This document shows, piece after piece, positions 35,441 through 48,645 of a DNA stretch of 64,000 nt (the stretch's first letter is position 1; the number at the start of each line of letters is the position of its first letter). The notes under the pieces are model-generated. The model searched no databases and was not told the origin of the DNA. It was given only the letters and a program-made list of their open reading frames with translations. Position numbers and translations under genes: made by a program. Origin of the DNA: Nilaparvata lugens (taxonomy: Eukaryota > Arthropoda > Insecta > Hemiptera > Delphacidae); NCBI RefSeq assembly GCF_014356525.2, contig NC_052505.1:20253318-20317317 (forward strand), read 5' to 3'.

Positions 35441-36009
35441 TTTATCAATATTTTTGAGAATACATGAACCTTGTCAAACAATCATACCAATAGCAGAATG
35501 ATTACATATCTTTGAAACTAATAGGAAACTATTGGAAAAGTATATCCTGGGAATCAGAATGTAGATATCATCTATATCTGATAAGAACTTTCTGATATAT
35601 TGCCTGATTGAATCTCAAGTAAAGAAATTATTTTATTGGAAGTGTTCTGTTGTAAGTAAGTGACATGCAATTGAAAGTTCCATACGCGACGCATTTATTT
35701 TCAAGTTCTATCGGGATTACAATTAGCTTGACTTCAATCTACAGAAATTTGATAAATTTCAAATCAAGTGAGATGATAGAATTTGAAGTTGGAATTTTAG
35801 TTTATTTTTTTCGAAACTTTTTGAAGTTCAGTTTCTCATTTCTCTGCAATATAAATATCTGTGTACTTACTCAACCCAGAGGTGACCAACCTTTCTAAGC
35901 CAATGATGTGAGGTTTCTCTCTATAACTTATCCTAGATTGTATTTGCTGACGATGTTCAACTGTTTATTGTATTATACTGTATGATATACTATGTATCTT
36001 ATCTGTGAT
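35441..36009. other. Intronic non-coding DNA
   Basis: CAGAGGTGACCAACCTTTCT at ~35877 resembles a hAT-type left end, and TAGGCACCCCTG at ~36493-36504 a right end. No matching 8-bp duplication was found, so no element is called. Confidence 0.3.
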
Positions 36010-36330
36010 AAGTTCTAAATAGTGTGTTTGTCTTTTCGGTCTCAAAATTTAATCGTTTTTTCAAAGTTTGGAATTTTAAGTTACAACTATTTTTAATTAA
36101 TTCAATTCAATTTAAAACTGCAACATATCTATGATTTGTGTGTGATGAATATTATGTGTTTTGAATTGTAAATTGAAGAATTTTGAAGTGATACATAACC
36201 TAACTACATTTGGACTGTTGTATAAATTAGAATTGGAACCGTTTTGGGCTTATAAGTCTGTGTTACTTTTCTGTAAGTTGTGTAATTCTGAAAGATTAAA
36301 TGAATAAATAAATAAATGTTGAATAAATGG
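36010..36330 (+). repeat. LINE-type 3' untranslated tail, copy 2
   Basis: Collinear with 32310-32625, ending in AATAAATAAATAAATG. Its tail differs from copy 1, as expected for independent insertions. Confidence 0.6.
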
Positions 36331-37802
36331 ATATCTTATCTTATCCACACCCCCTGAAATATTAGAAAAAACTCAGTTGCCAACCCCCCCTACATTCCAA
36401 TCGAAAACCCGAAAAATGTCATTATTAGTCAGTAAAAAAGAATTTCAAGGACGCAGTCTGCATCTTAGCCTCCCCCCCCCCCCTCCAATGTGTAGGCACC
36501 CCTGTGAAACCAGAGAATCAGCAGCATATTTACGCATATCAATGCAGATAAATTCATCATTCATGTTGATGATTGAACATATTAATCATAAACTCATAAA
36601 CTTCAGGTACAAGAGTACGCATAATTATACACCTGGAAAAATAATGTTCCACTACCGCGTAACAAAAAACTCATTGATGGCTCACAATTGAAATAAAATC
36701 ATCAGTATTGAAGTACGTCGTATTCTTCCCAAAATCGGAAACACAATCAATCGTTAATAATTATTAATGATGGATCGACGGCGGTGCAATGTTCCCAGGT
36801 CAATCCATCAGCTTTATGACAGGTGAAGTGGACACATCCGTTAGCACAAATTATTCAACTTCCACACTCAATATGGCAGCTAATTAACAGTGGAATGCTT
36901 TTTAGCAGACGAGATTTTATGTGCATATGGGATTGTTATACTGGCTGCAACCAAATTAGCGGTCTGACCAATATTCACGATATTTCTAATACCCTGATAA
37001 ATTCATAATTATATTACCCATGAAAGGATTTTGTTGTTCATGAGCCATAAATCTGAAATTGAAAGTGCATATATCAGTGATGAGGTTTCAATAAGTCATG
37101 TAATGGAAGTCGATCGTGATTATTATTCTCCATTTATAACTCTCCACACTCGGGGTATGCATTGCACTTGAACTTTATAGCTGAAATATCAATCTTTTTA
37201 TATTCTACTTTTCCATAAATTTATGATTGCATATAGCCTACATAGAAATAGAAATCTAAGTATTTTTAAACAGGGTAGTTGGATTTCTATTTTCATTCAA
37301 GATTAGCCCTAACGGGAAAAAATACAATTTATGATTGCTTATTAGGTGATAAAATTATTCTCTTGGCAATCATATCTTCTTCTCTTCTTTCTCAAATACC
37401 TTTCTGCCCAAAAGCGAATGTTAGTCAATCATATCATAATCAAATAATATCATAATCGAATATAAAATCATCATCTCTTTATTCAATTTTCAATTGGATT
37501 GTATTGTACTCTCAAATAGATCGATTTCTTATTGGGGATTCAAAAGAAAATTATAAATCATGGATATTTCATTCTTTCATTCATTCATTTATACAATAAG
37601 TACATCATCAAAATGATAGGGAGAGGAAGAATAAGGTAACCTTGTGCTATTCCTCTCCCAACTTTAGATAACACATAGTCCGAAATAGATTGTCTTGTTA
37701 CCCTTGCTACCCTTATTACCTTTGACTTGAGATAGTTCTGTGTAAATCTCTAATTGTTAGGGAATTCAATCACAATAATAATGAATCCAATCAGATACTA
37801 TA
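36331..37802. other. Intronic non-coding DNA
   Basis: A C-rich patch lies at 36470-36486. Short frames at 36377-36691 and 36823-37008 have no motif. Nothing else recognised. Confidence 0.35.
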
Positions 37803-38142
37803 GTGAGGTCCACGTTATAATAGCAGTGGAGAAAGATAGGAGAACAGCCTTGTCTTTTCTCTGCATTATCACTACCGTGTGTAGGAGATAAAACTCATAC
37901 TGGAATGAGTTCTGTAATGTCAACTGTTCAAAATCATGTTTCATTCCACAGAAGAAATATTTTTCAACGATTTAATAACAGATATTCATACTTGAGATTT
38001 TAATATTTTGTTGATTAATTATATTCCAACGTTGTAAAAAACTAACTGGCAACATTGCAAAGCTAGAAGAGGATAGGGCTACCAGTTTTGTCGAACGATA
38101 GACAAGGATACCAATGTTGATGAAATACTGCCATTATAACGA
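37803..38142. mobile_element. TA-flanked MITE
   Basis: The left end GTGAGGTCCACGTTATAATA is nearly consensus. The interior has TTGTCGAACGATAGACAAGG and the right end CTGCCATTATAACGATCATT is truncated or mutated. Same orientation as 34662. Confidence 0.7.
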
Positions 38143-38594
38143 TCATTATATTATTAAGACCTCATTAAAATAGGACTTTTTTTGGTTGGGGCTCTTCAAA
38201 GTCACTCTAAATCGTGACGTTATTCATTTATCCCATCACCAGATTGTATGAGATTTATCACAAGTAAGGAATGAGAATATAGAATAAGTAAATATAAAAA
38301 TTCCATGAGCATAGATTTTTGTTCGATCAGAGGTCCTGAACCTTGTAGGCTATTGCTGATATGAGCACTTGTTGCCAGATATTTTTGAAAGAATACGTTC
38401 TCAGCTGAACGTATTGTATAAGAATAAATTACGTCATGGACTCTTGTGTTTCGATCCAATATAAAGTTGGCCACGCTCTAGTGAATTCCCCATTTTTCAC
38501 GTAATTCTTAAAGTTTGCCTCCTGCAAGTTATTACCCCCGACTAACCGAGTATCACAGCACAAAATCGAACGGATACGTTTCTGAGGTATAAGA

Positions 38595-38880
38595 AAAGGC
38601 CTGTGTGATAACAAATAACGCTTCAGTGGAATGGAAAAATTATCCATGTCAAGTATTCAAAATTATACTAAGATATCATTTTATTGTCTATCAGTCACTA
38701 TATCATGAAATCCTGAATATCAATAAATTGTGAATTAGCTTGAGCTGCTGAGGTCTGATTAAAGCTCTGTGTGATAACAAATAACGCTTCAGTGGAATAA
38801 TAGTATGTAATTGGAAAAAATATTATACCTGTCAAGTATGCAGAATTATACTAACATTATACTAGTTTAACAGTCCACTA
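38595..38880. repeat. Tandem duplication, 166-bp period
   Basis: GTGTGATAACAAATAACGCT then TCAGTGGAAT is found at 38603 and 38769, followed in both by GTCAAGTAT.CA.AATTATA. Confidence 0.75.
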
Positions 38881-39419
38881 CTCGTATTGTATTATTGAGA
38901 ATGTAAAGTGTTTGTTCTTCATTCAATAAATTTAAATTATTGACTATCAGTCACTATTAAATTATTCTGAATCAAAAAATTGAGCGTTTCCTTGAAAATT
39001 AAGTTGAAGAGGTTATATTAATCACGCTATTGAGAAGGTACTACAAATATTGTGTTATTGAATGGCAAATATTTAAAACATTACAATTCAATCTCTAGTT
39101 TTTTTGGAAAATGAATATATTCATTCATTCATTTGATTGACTCATTCATTGAATCCAGTATATTTGAATTTCCCTCACTAGCTTTGATTCTGGAGTTTAC
39201 AGGCTGGAGTATAGCAAAAACAATAAATTCTTTTTCAACTATCGACTTTGTATACTTGTCAAAACCACTAATTTATCAAACCAATCCGAGATACTAGTTG
39301 AGGATATAATTCCGTTATCAATCTTTAATCTATTAAATCTCTATTAATTTATCATTCTCTAATGAATCTGGATGCTTAAACAATGTGCAGCAGAATATAC
39401 ATCACCGGATGGTAACCGA
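38881..39419. other. Intronic non-coding DNA
   Basis: AT-rich; nothing recognised. Confidence 0.3.
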
Positions 39420-39600
39420 AATGTAACCGAGAACGGTTCTCGTGACCATATTTGGAATACTTTGGTGTGTCTAGTCTCGGCCAATAGGAGTCGAGCTCAG
39501 CCGTTATTGGTCGACAGGTAATTGTCAATGGTAGGGCTTCACCCACACTGGGTTCTGCTGCTCGATACTCAAGCTTTCAGTTTACTAGAGATTGAAAAGT
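39420..39600. promoter_or_regulatory. Promoter-like patch with inverted CCAAT pair
   Basis: A perfect palindrome CGAGAACGGTTCTCG lies at 39428-39442. CCAAT at 39481-39485 and inverted ATTGG at 39506-39510 flank GAGCTC. A TTCAGTTT initiator-like site is near 39577. The patch is GC-richer than its surroundings. The role is inference. Confidence 0.3.
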
Positions 39601-39879
39601 TCTTTTACTGAAAGTATTATCTAGAATATTGTTTTATTCGATTTCAGGTTTTGATAATATAAAGTCGTTTCTATACGATAGGAATTGCATTCTAATACTT
39701 CAAGGATAATTCCAGACATTTGCTGCAGATCAGCAGATCATTCTCCGCGTGAGAATTATGATCAGTATCAATTCATGAGATTATCAATACTATTTTTGGA
39801 AAATGAATTGTCTCCACGAGACTAATTTCTATTTTAAAAACACTGATTCTCATTTGTTCATTGTTCATGAAGTAATTAT
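39601..39879. other. Non-coding spacer
   Basis: Nothing recognised. Confidence 0.3.
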
Positions 39880-40570
39880 TCCTCATAGCATGGGGATAGG
39901 ATAGGTGAGAACAAGAATATTTGTTCATATACTTGAAGCACTCTCCTACATTTGATTATTATTTTGTATTTATTTCTTAGGAGCATGAGTATGTATCAAA
40001 TGAGAACAAGATTGGAACACTCAAACACATTTTTGTTAATTGTTTACTTACTTCTCGGAAGCATGTGAATATGATAAGTTGTAATAACAAGATAAGTTGT
40101 ATTGATATTCTTGGTATACTCTTCCCCATTTGCTGATTATTGTGTACTTATCTCTTGGAAGCATGAGGATAGAATAAATGAGATCAAGGAGTTCGATTCA
40201 TATTCTTGGATCACTCACCCTAATTTGTTAATTGTTTACTCATTTCTCAGAAGGTTGTGAATAGTTTAAGTGGTAAGAATGAAAAAATCATTCATATTCT
40301 TGGAACAGTCACCCTCATTATTTTGTTAATCGTGTAATTAATTTTCAGGAGCATGTGAATGGGAGAGCTAAGAACAAGGAAATCGATTCATAAACTTGGA
40401 ACACTCTTCCACATTTGTTAATTATTGTGTATAGTACTTATCTCTTAGGAGTACAAGGATAGAATAAATAAGAACATGGAGATCGATTAATATTCTCGGA
40501 ACACTCACCCACATTTGTTAATTGTTTACTTATTTCTCAGGAGCATCGGGATGGGATAAGTAGGAACAAG
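39880..40570. repeat. Tandem array, ~92-100 bp unit, seven or eight copies
   Basis: TCTTAGGAGCATG-like phrases recur at ~39885, 39981, 40058, 40158, 40250, 40349, 40449 and 40541. Each is followed by AAGAACAAGG, ATATTCTTGGAACACTCACC and ATTTGTTAATTGTTTACTTA. The units are diverged and there is no shared reading frame. Confidence 0.85.
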
Positions 40571-40599
40571 AAAAACTTTGCAAGAATCCGGTAGCTTAT

Positions 40600-41235
40600 C
40601 TTGTAACCTACATTTGGGTGAGAGCACACAGTGTGATTGCAGAACAAAAGACGCTGTCCCGAAGCCTCGCGCAGAGATGGAGTGCTTTTGTTTGTGAAAC
40701 GAACGAGTAGTCTACGCCCCGTGAAATACCTCGTGGAAAGGAGAAAGCATCAATGCTGATGATGATGATGATGATGGCGATGATGTGGGTGGAATGTGTT
40801 TTGTTTCGGCTCGCCGATAGGATCTGCATTTTCTTAGACCGTTGAGGGAAAACTACTGGATGAGGATGGAAGCGGGGTTGATGAGACGGAGGTGAAAGAA
40901 GAAACGGTAACGGAATTCAGACGCGCTTCGTTCCGGTTGAATCCACAGGCGCTACGCGGCGCGGGAAAGTCAACGCTTGTCCTCCTGTGTTCCTCCGCGT
41001 CGCCTGTCCCACTGCGACTTGTGTTCCTCCGCTTCTCCAGTCATCCGCGACTCCGCGTTCCTCCGCCGCACCACCGACAAACGAATGATCTCTCCCCCGA
41101 CGCAGCACGCATCGCGTGGCCTCTCGCGAAAAGCAATTTGCGACGTAACGTTCGTTATACGCTTGGTGCAATTTTAAAAACAGCGTCTACTTGCTGCACC
41201 ATTCGCTCTCGACCACCAGCTAGTCTTCCCTAATT
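40600..41235. promoter_or_regulatory. CpG-rich island in the giant intron
   Basis: From ~40620 to 41230 the sequence is strikingly richer in GC and CpG than its surroundings (for example GGCGCTACGCGGCGCGGG, CTCCGCGTCGCC and CTCGCGAAAAGC). A ~340-bp frame (40892-41233, plus) and others overlap, but no protein family is recognisable. Candidates are an alternative promoter or first exon of the Ig-domain gene, an enhancer, or a nested gene. Confidence 0.4.
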
Positions 41236-41740
41236 CTCTCTTAGTTCTCATTTGAGAGTCATGTGCATTCCTTGAGACATCACACGTCCACGAAAGAAAT
41301 CAATAAGTTTTTATTAACCTCAGGTAAATTCAAGTGGATCAGTTGTCTATTTTGACTCACATCCGAGTGAATTGATTTTGCTTACAGCTAGCCTCTTAAT
41401 TCTTTCTTGGTTCTCATTTGAGAGTCATGTGCATTCCTTGACATCATACGTCTTCAGAAGAAATGCATCAGTTCTATTGGACCTCAGGTGGTTTTTTTTT
41501 TAATTCAAGTGGATCAGTCATCGATTTAGAAACTCACATCTTAGTGGATTGATTTTGCTCACAGCTAGTCTCTTCTCTCTTAGCCTCTAATTTGTCTCTC
41601 CATGTGCCTTCCTTGAGATCACACGTCTTCAAACGAAATCCATCAGTTTTCATTGGAAATCTCAGGGGTTTTTCGAATTAAAATGAATCAGTTGTCGTTA
41701 TTGGAACTCAGGTTTTTACATCTAAGAGCGTTGGTTACAC
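41218..41740. repeat. Tandem array, ~170 bp unit, three copies
   Basis: AGCTAGTCTTCCCTAATTCT, AGCTAGCCTCTTAATTCTTT and AGCTAGTCTCTTCTCTCTTA start units at ~41218, 41387 and 41563. GAGAGTCATGTGCATTCCTT and CACGTCTTCA blocks follow, then CAAGTGGATCAGT. It directly abuts the CpG-rich island. Confidence 0.8.
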
Positions 41741-43359
41741 TCAAACCATAGACATGTTCTTTCAGAATGATGTATTTCTGTTGCATTATCAGTTACTGTA
41801 TCAATTCTTATAAGATTTTGAAGATATCAAATTTTTGTCAAAGCTGTTCAACTGGCAAGCATATAATTTTAATTTTTCTTGATGACTCTTTTCTGGTGAG
41901 AATAGTACTTTTCTAGTGAGGATATGTTTTTCCCTGTCCATACGAATATAACGGGTATCCTCTTCGTGGGACACTCACGAAGGAAGCTGAAACTTTCCCA
42001 GAATATTTTCAGAACCTACTTTGGTGCATGAATGGGCACGAAATATAAAATCAAACGTGTAAACCTCTTCGTGGGATACCGGTATATATAGATGATATGA
42101 AGCCAGTGCAAAAGGCAATATTTTGGAATGTTGCATATTGAGTTTGATTAATTATTGTCATTAGCTATGCTTTTTTAATCATGCTATTCGTACACTCAAT
42201 TAGTTCTTGCTCTGATACAAATATTTATGAATGATTCTCCTGTTCATAGACAATTTTCTTCCCAATTTCACCTAATTGCGTCATAATTTTATTTATTCAA
42301 CGAATGAAAATATATGTTCTGAAAGGCTCACATTGCTTTACTCATAATTCATCCTCGATTCGAGCTCTAGAACTTAAAATCATTCCATCACCTTATACCT
42401 TATACATGAGCTTTCTACAGCCTTCCCGGCCGTTTCCCGCACTCAACATGCCATCTGACTCTATCTCTCTATACATCTTGTTGGATGCCCCTGCATGGCC
42501 TCTTCTATGTTTTGCTGCCAAAATCATTTTATTATTCAAAATCAGCCATATTGAGAAAACATCATTTAGGCCTATGCCAGGGGAGTCCAGTATTTCAATC
42601 ATCTTGAAAATGAGGAGAATTTAATCCTCAGAACTATTGTAATTATAGCACTCGACTTCCAATACATTGTTCCATTCACAGTAAATTCATGCTTTTATCA
42701 GGCTACTGGAACAGAAAGATTTTGTTCAGGGCAACTGTCCTTTCCTGATAAGTAGCATGTTGTTATTCCAAGAAAGTCAGTTTCTTGATACAAATTACTG
42801 TTCTGTGACGTGGGAGTCTCTGTAGTTGAACTTGAGCCGTAGGAAGAGGAAGCAAGTATCAAGAAGTGTTTGAGTTCAAACGTCGATTAGAGTGGTGTGG
42901 TGCTGGAGAGAACATAGCATACATGGCAAACACACAAGTTTCTATAAAACCACCTAGCCGCAGACCCCTTATTGAAATTCCCGAACAAACTATCCTGCCT
43001 TGTTTGCATCCTCAAGTATTTCCAAGCCTTGAGCTTCCGAAGTGAAAATGAGGAATCCTTCGATATCAGAGACAATTTCCTGAATTTTCCCGGCAGCTGC
43101 GTTCACATCATTCCACATGTTGGTCAAGAGTTCTCATTCTTGGAAAGCTTTTTTGTTGAAACATGAGAAATGAAGTAAAATTGAATGAATGTTTGTTTAA
43201 AACATCGAATATAATATTCTTTATAACTTTTTGATTGATTCAAGAGTATTAAGTAACGGTTCCTAAATTAGTCAACTCAAGAATTACCTGTCTATTTTCC
43301 CGGAATGGAGATAGAATATTACCCATGAATTAAACACGTAAACCTCATTACGTGACCTT
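41741..43359. other. Intronic non-coding DNA
   Basis: CCTCTTCGTGGGA occurs at ~41956 and ~42063 in direct orientation, possibly a small repeat. Short frames near 42304-42624 show no motif. Confidence 0.35.
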
Positions 43360-43625
43360 GAAACGTATAGAAATTTAGAAATCAGGGTACCTCATTTTTT
43401 TCGGAAAGCAATACTTTCCTTACCTATGATAATAGGGTAAGGAAAGTAAAAGTACTCTGAAAACAATATTATATATACACATATACAGTAGTCTGATCGT
43501 AGTGTCAAATATGTTGCTGCCAATCGTCATTATGTTATTCACCTTAAATTATTCTCCTCTACGAATGGGGCTTACAATTCAATGAGCAAGGAAAGATGTG
43601 TGAGTGCGCCACACCAGATTTTTTC
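43360..43625. mobile_element. Partial copy of the TG-element, without the microsatellite
   Basis: CTTGAAACGTATAGAAATTT, GGTACCTCATTTTTTTCGGA, GGTAAGGAAAGTA and the terminal TGTGTGAGTGCGCCACACCA match 24871-25911 or its reverse. The long TG run is absent. Confidence 0.6.
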
Positions 43626-46129
43626 AAATATTTACTTGCAAATAAAACCATGGTTTCAAAAAAGGGTAGCCCACTTGGATTTTCAATTCCAAGAGAGATT
43701 ATAAAATAGATAAATGAGAAAAAGCTATCACCAAAAAGTTGATAGTGTATTTCACTACCACAATACACATTTACAATATTTTTATTGATTGAAATCATCC
43801 CTTCACTGTCTTAGCTCAGACATATAACTTGAATTGGACTGTGAGAGGAGGAATCAATCAACCATAATGAAGTTATTCGATCGATTCCGAGTGATCAGGG
43901 TTTCATCATTTATATTGCTGTTATATTACCGCTCAAGTTACTGATGATGAGTTATCGTTATCTCAAGTTAGCCGATCGAATGACCCAAGCCGTGGAGTTG
44001 TAGTCTTAAGAGCAAATTACATTAAGTAAACATCCACCCACCCCAAACTATAAACTCCAATGACGCCTCGGGCCTGCAACCAAGTCCGTCTGTCTCCCAG
44101 AGGGCCGCAAGTTTCGGCGACTTGCAGTTCTAGAACCAACAAGGTCGCCATTGGGACAATAAATATCAGTTTTTGGTCAGATCAGGTGTAGAGCCTTGCT
44201 GCAGTAGTATTTTGCTTCATAATTTTCTACGAGAATACGTCTAGAAGAACAAGATAGATCATCGAAAGAAATAAATTCTGCATTTGAGAAATTCAATGAT
44301 AAGACCGGAGAGGTTTATTTAATGACGTTTCAAGTAAATTATAATATCTATCAGAGGACTTCAACATTTGGAAATGAGTGGAATGGTAGACCAGATGATT
44401 GAGGACTGAAAATTTTGTGAAATGAACAATTACAAGACTTAACCTATTTCGGACGATGTGTAGCCTTATTCAAATTTGGGAGAGGAATAGCATAAGTTCA
44501 CCTTATTTTCTCTCTCCCTATCATTTTGAAAATGTACTTATTCCATGAATCAGTCATTAAATCAATCAATAAATCATTTAATAAATATTCTTCAATTTCA
44601 TTTCATCATCAACCAAGGGCGTATATGTTTATCAGTAGAGATTGTAGAGCAAATCACTACTGGAGTTACAAACTGAAGTTTTAATTAATTGTGATGATTT
44701 ATTTACAAAGCTGGAAATCGAATTTGCTCAAATGAGCTCGCTATGTGTCGTTTCATGCCAAACCAAAGTATCGGGAGAAGTGTCTTCTATTGTATTGTGA
44801 TTTGTTATTTTTTCTCAATTAATGTTTCTTTTTCTATTTGATTTTCAATCATTTTTCTCAATTAACTTCAACACTCTTTCTTCGTAGAAATTATTTTCTT
44901 ATCAATGTTTTATCATTGTACAGCCATGACGGATAAAGAATATATTGGGAGGGGGGTGCCAAGGTCAATGTGGGGTTAAGTGATTTTAAGTAAACACCCC
45001 CACGATACTTGATATCAGCTTTGTTGCTTATATTCAGAGAGAGTAATTTGCGCTGATCGCCCTTTTCACTTCACCGTCAGGCCATCAAAAATACCTCTAC
45101 CGCCAAAAATTCAGGTAACTGTATTTTTTCTGTAATTACAGTACTGATTTTTCTTTATATTCATTATTTTGGTGGGAGGGGGCGGCCCCCCTGGGCACCC
45201 CTTATATACATACGTCCCTGTTTTACAGCGATGTCTGCAACTAATTATTATAACTTAGTTTCTTGTACAACTCTTTCCTTTGTATAATAGAATATATTTA
45301 TACTTGGGAGAAATTCAAACTGGCAGCGTCTATGTACAATAGTCGCTGTCATTATCATTTTTGAAATTATTATTTTATTATTCGTTGTATATTCAAAGAC
45401 AGAATGAAGTCAATTTTCGTTCAATTGTCTCATTCCTCCCTTGTAATTTTCTTCCCATCGACATACTTCTTCCGATCCTCTCTGTCCAATGGAATATACT
45501 TTCCAACTCTATTAGATGCATTGAGAGCCGAGCCGGCTTTATCCTGTATTTGAAAAAGTATCTTATAGAGAAAATGACTGAGTCTCTCCAACTCTAGAGC
45601 ACTGCATGACAAATATTCTAATCGCCATTCCTTTCCATTCTTCATCCCATTGATTCGTCCATTTTCCACATCCCATCTCCATTCCACATAATACATATTC
45701 ATCTTCTCATCTCAAGATTTTCTGTTCTTTAGTATTGTATATTGTCAACATTACTCAATAAATTTCTAAAATTTTAATTCAAATCGCACCCTATAACGTT
45801 TGTTCCATTTATCTAATTTTAATTATCAATGCAATATCATATTCATTCTTACTCACTCTAATTTTATTCATTCATTCGTTCATCCCATAATTCTAAGATT
45901 CAAATCAACTAGTTTTTAACTTATTAAGTAGAGTTTCTTATTTGAACATTACTTCGAGTTATAATTCCCAACAGCTCTGAAATATCACAACCCGGTCGTG
46001 TATTTTATATCCTTCTTAGAGAATCGACAATTATTTGTTGAAACACCGCCGATTTATGAAGTTACATCACATTATTATATTATCGTTATTCTGATTGCAT
46101 TCAATCTTTATTCTCATTGATTAATTATT
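43626..46129. other. Intronic non-coding DNA
   Basis: A GC-rich patch lies near 44060-44160. GGGGGTGCCAAGG at ~44945 and GGGCACCCC at ~45194 resemble degenerate hAT-type ends, but there is no target duplication. No gene was recognised. Confidence 0.35.
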
Positions 46130-46258
46130 TATAGCCTACTTTGTAAAATCCGTTGAATAACTCTGAGCATTATCGTCATTTAACGTAAATTAGTATATAA
46201 GCCAGTAAATATTGTAACATACATAGATAAAGAAATCTAATCTTATCTAATCTAATCC
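46130..46258 (+). repeat. LINE 3' tail, TATAAGCCAGTA family
   Basis: GTATATAAGCCAGTAAATAT then TGTAACATACATAGATAA, ending in (TCTAA)-type repeats. Matches 16410-16510 and 47690-47730. Confidence 0.55.
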
Positions 46259-46329
46259 GAACACTTGGTCTTATTCTCTGATTTAAATTTCTCCATCAAT
46301 CAAGGATACGTGTTTATTAGCGGGGACTT

Positions 46330-46720
46330 CAGTCCCGTGAGCAGATCACGCATCAAGCTGCTATACACAGCAACATGCGCATGCAAACGTAACGCGACGC
46401 CCGGTCTTGTTATTTTAGTAGAAAAAAGTAATCGGATTGTGAGCATTCAATTACCCGGGAGTCACAGAGAGACCAATGCACTGCGGACTGACAACTGCTG
46501 TTTGTGATTTTCGTATGGTCCTCGGGGAACCCAGGGGGGAAAATTGAGGGGTTCAGATGGTGGGGAGGAATTGGGGGTTTCAAAAAGGGGGGACGCAGTA
46601 ATTAGCGTCGGACACTGCAAATTGACACGCGTCACGCTCGGACGCCAGCGATCGCGCGCGCTTTGACAGTAAACAGTGGCACAGTGGTGCCAACAAAAAA
46701 ACCACAGCAAGGGTCACAAT
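46330..46720. promoter_or_regulatory. Second CpG-rich island
   Basis: CpG-dense sequence such as CGTAACGCGACGCCCGG, GCGTCGGACACTGC and CAGCGATCGCGCGCGC, in strongly AT-rich surroundings. Contains a G-rich tract (CCCAGGGGGGAAAATTGAGG) near 46530-46580. No clear protein frame. Candidate regulatory region of the host gene. Confidence 0.35.
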
Positions 46721-46985
46721 CCGATCAAAAATGTACATCGATTGAGTTCGACCAGTTTTTTCGGGCGGTCTAATGAAGGACCATGTACGTCCAAATTAAT
46801 TAATCTGATAAGAATCGGACGTTCAATGTTGTTTGATTCCCTAAACTCAGTGTGACCGCATGTGAATCTTATTGTGTTGTAATCGGATCATTTTCCCTGG
46901 AATTCTGACTATATTAGGGACTGTCTATATAAACGATTTTATCAATTGTTTTAACTAAACACACTTTAGTTGCCTTTTAGTAGGG

Positions 46986-47737
46986 TATCATCACGCGAAT
47001 GAGGAGAAACAACGAACACATAAGACTGGCAGATCATAACCATCAAACAAGGCAGAGAAACAAGAATTTAATAGTACCAAGGTTGAACACTACATTTGGG
47101 CTAAGAAACTACATATATTTGGGACCAAAAATTTACAATTCAATACCAAGTTACATTAGGGAAGAATTCAATAGACACAGGTTCAAGAAAAGTTTATTTT
47201 CCTGGTTGGTTGATATTGGAGTGGAAAATTGTGAAAATTCAGTTATAAGAATATTGAAACTATTTATTCTTCATTCTTTTCTTTACTGTTTTATTTTTCT
47301 AAAAATTAACTTTCTTATTATTATCCTCAATAGAACATTAATATTTATCTACGAATTTCATAATTTTGTTTGTATTATAAATTTTTACTAATTTTATTAT
47401 AAAAAAACTTTAATCCCATATCAGTGAATGAAGTTTGTAAATAGTAATTATAACACGCAATAAGCAACTAATTACTTATACCCCAACACATAGCGGGGTG
47501 TATATTTATTCATTGAAATTATCATTTATTGATTGTTGAAACACCGCCGATTTATGCAGTTACATTACAATACTATATTATCAATATTCTAATGTTGCAT
47601 TCAAGCTTCATTGTAATTAATAAATTTTCATAATATGTGAAATTTGTTTTATAATTAGCTGCTATACTGTAATTTATTGTGAATTCGTGAATAAACCAAA
47701 ATATATTGTAACTTACTTGAATGAATAAATAATTCTT
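46986..47737 (+). mobile_element. LINE 3' fragment inserted in the tandem array
   Basis: 46999-47391 encodes a typical LINE C-terminal segment: NLIVPRLNTTFGLRNYIYLG and PKIYNSIPSYIREEFNRHRF then KKSLFSWL. After ~300 bp of AT-rich 3' sequence comes ATAAACCAAAATATATTGTA and (AATA)-type tail. It splits one unit of the 168-bp array. Confidence 0.75.
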
Positions 47738-48373
47738 GTAGCCTGATTAATGGAAAACCAATTATATTCACCAACTACTTGGATTTTGTAAATGTTATTG
47801 TGATGTGATATCGAATCACTTTCCCTGAAATTCAGACTACATTAGGGACTGTCTACATGGAAAATTTTATTAATTGACACAACCAATCACACTTTGGTTG
47901 CCTTGTAGCCTGATTAATAAAAAACACAATCATATTCACCAACCACTAGGATTTTGTAAATGTTATTGTGATGTGATATCGAATCACTTTCCCCAAAATT
48001 CAGACTATATTAGGGGCTGTCTACATGAACGATTCTATCAATTGTCTCAATAACTAAACACTCTCTAGTTGCCTTGTAGCCTGATTAATAGAACCCAATC
48101 ATATTCACCAACTACTCTGATTTTGAAAATGTCATTGTGATGTGATCGAATCACTTTCCCTGAAATTCAGACTACATTAGGGGCTGTCTACATAAACGAT
48201 TTTATCAATTGTCTCAACTGAACACACTTCAGTTGCCCTGAAGCCTGATTGATGAAAAACTCAATCATATTCACTAACTTCTCGGATTTTGAAAATTTCC
48301 TTGTGATGTGATCGAATCACCTCCAAAATTCAGACTACATTAGGGACTGTCTACATGAGAGATTTTATTAACT

Positions 48374-48645
48374 TTTCATTCTTTTTTCCTATTTTCTTCT
48401 CCAATACTTCAATTTTCTTCTCCACTTCACCCTTAATTCCTTACTTTTGTACCCTCTACCTGCCTATTACATGGGAAACCATAGTTGGCTAGGTATTTTT
48501 CTTCCTTTCTTCCTTTTCAGCACACCCCGCCATGAAGCCTGTTTTTATATTTTATTAGAAATTTATTTTTGATTGTGATTCTTCTTGTGTTTTTCTTCTT
48601 TTATGTATATTGTATTGTAATGATTTCAATAGAATTGATTGATTG
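48374..48645 (+). mobile_element. Second LINE tail inserted in the same array
   Basis: A T-rich 3' untranslated sequence (CACACCCCGCCATGAAGCCT, TATTGTATTGTAATGATTTC) ends in (TTGA)n, after which the array unit resumes with ATTGTCTCAACTGAAC. Only the 3' end was inserted. Confidence 0.6.

Noticed and set aside
35873..36505. Second hAT element between CAGAGGTGACC and GGCACCCCTG
   Set aside because: The flanking octamers do not match, and a LINE tail lies between; the ends are too short to trust.
40892..41233. Protein-coding gene in the CpG-rich island
   Set aside because: Several overlapping frames on both strands are open simply because of GC content, and none has a recognisable motif or clear splice sites.
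44940..45205. Small hAT element
   Set aside because: GGGGGTGCC and GGGCACCCC face each other, but the ends are imperfect and no 8-bp duplication is present.
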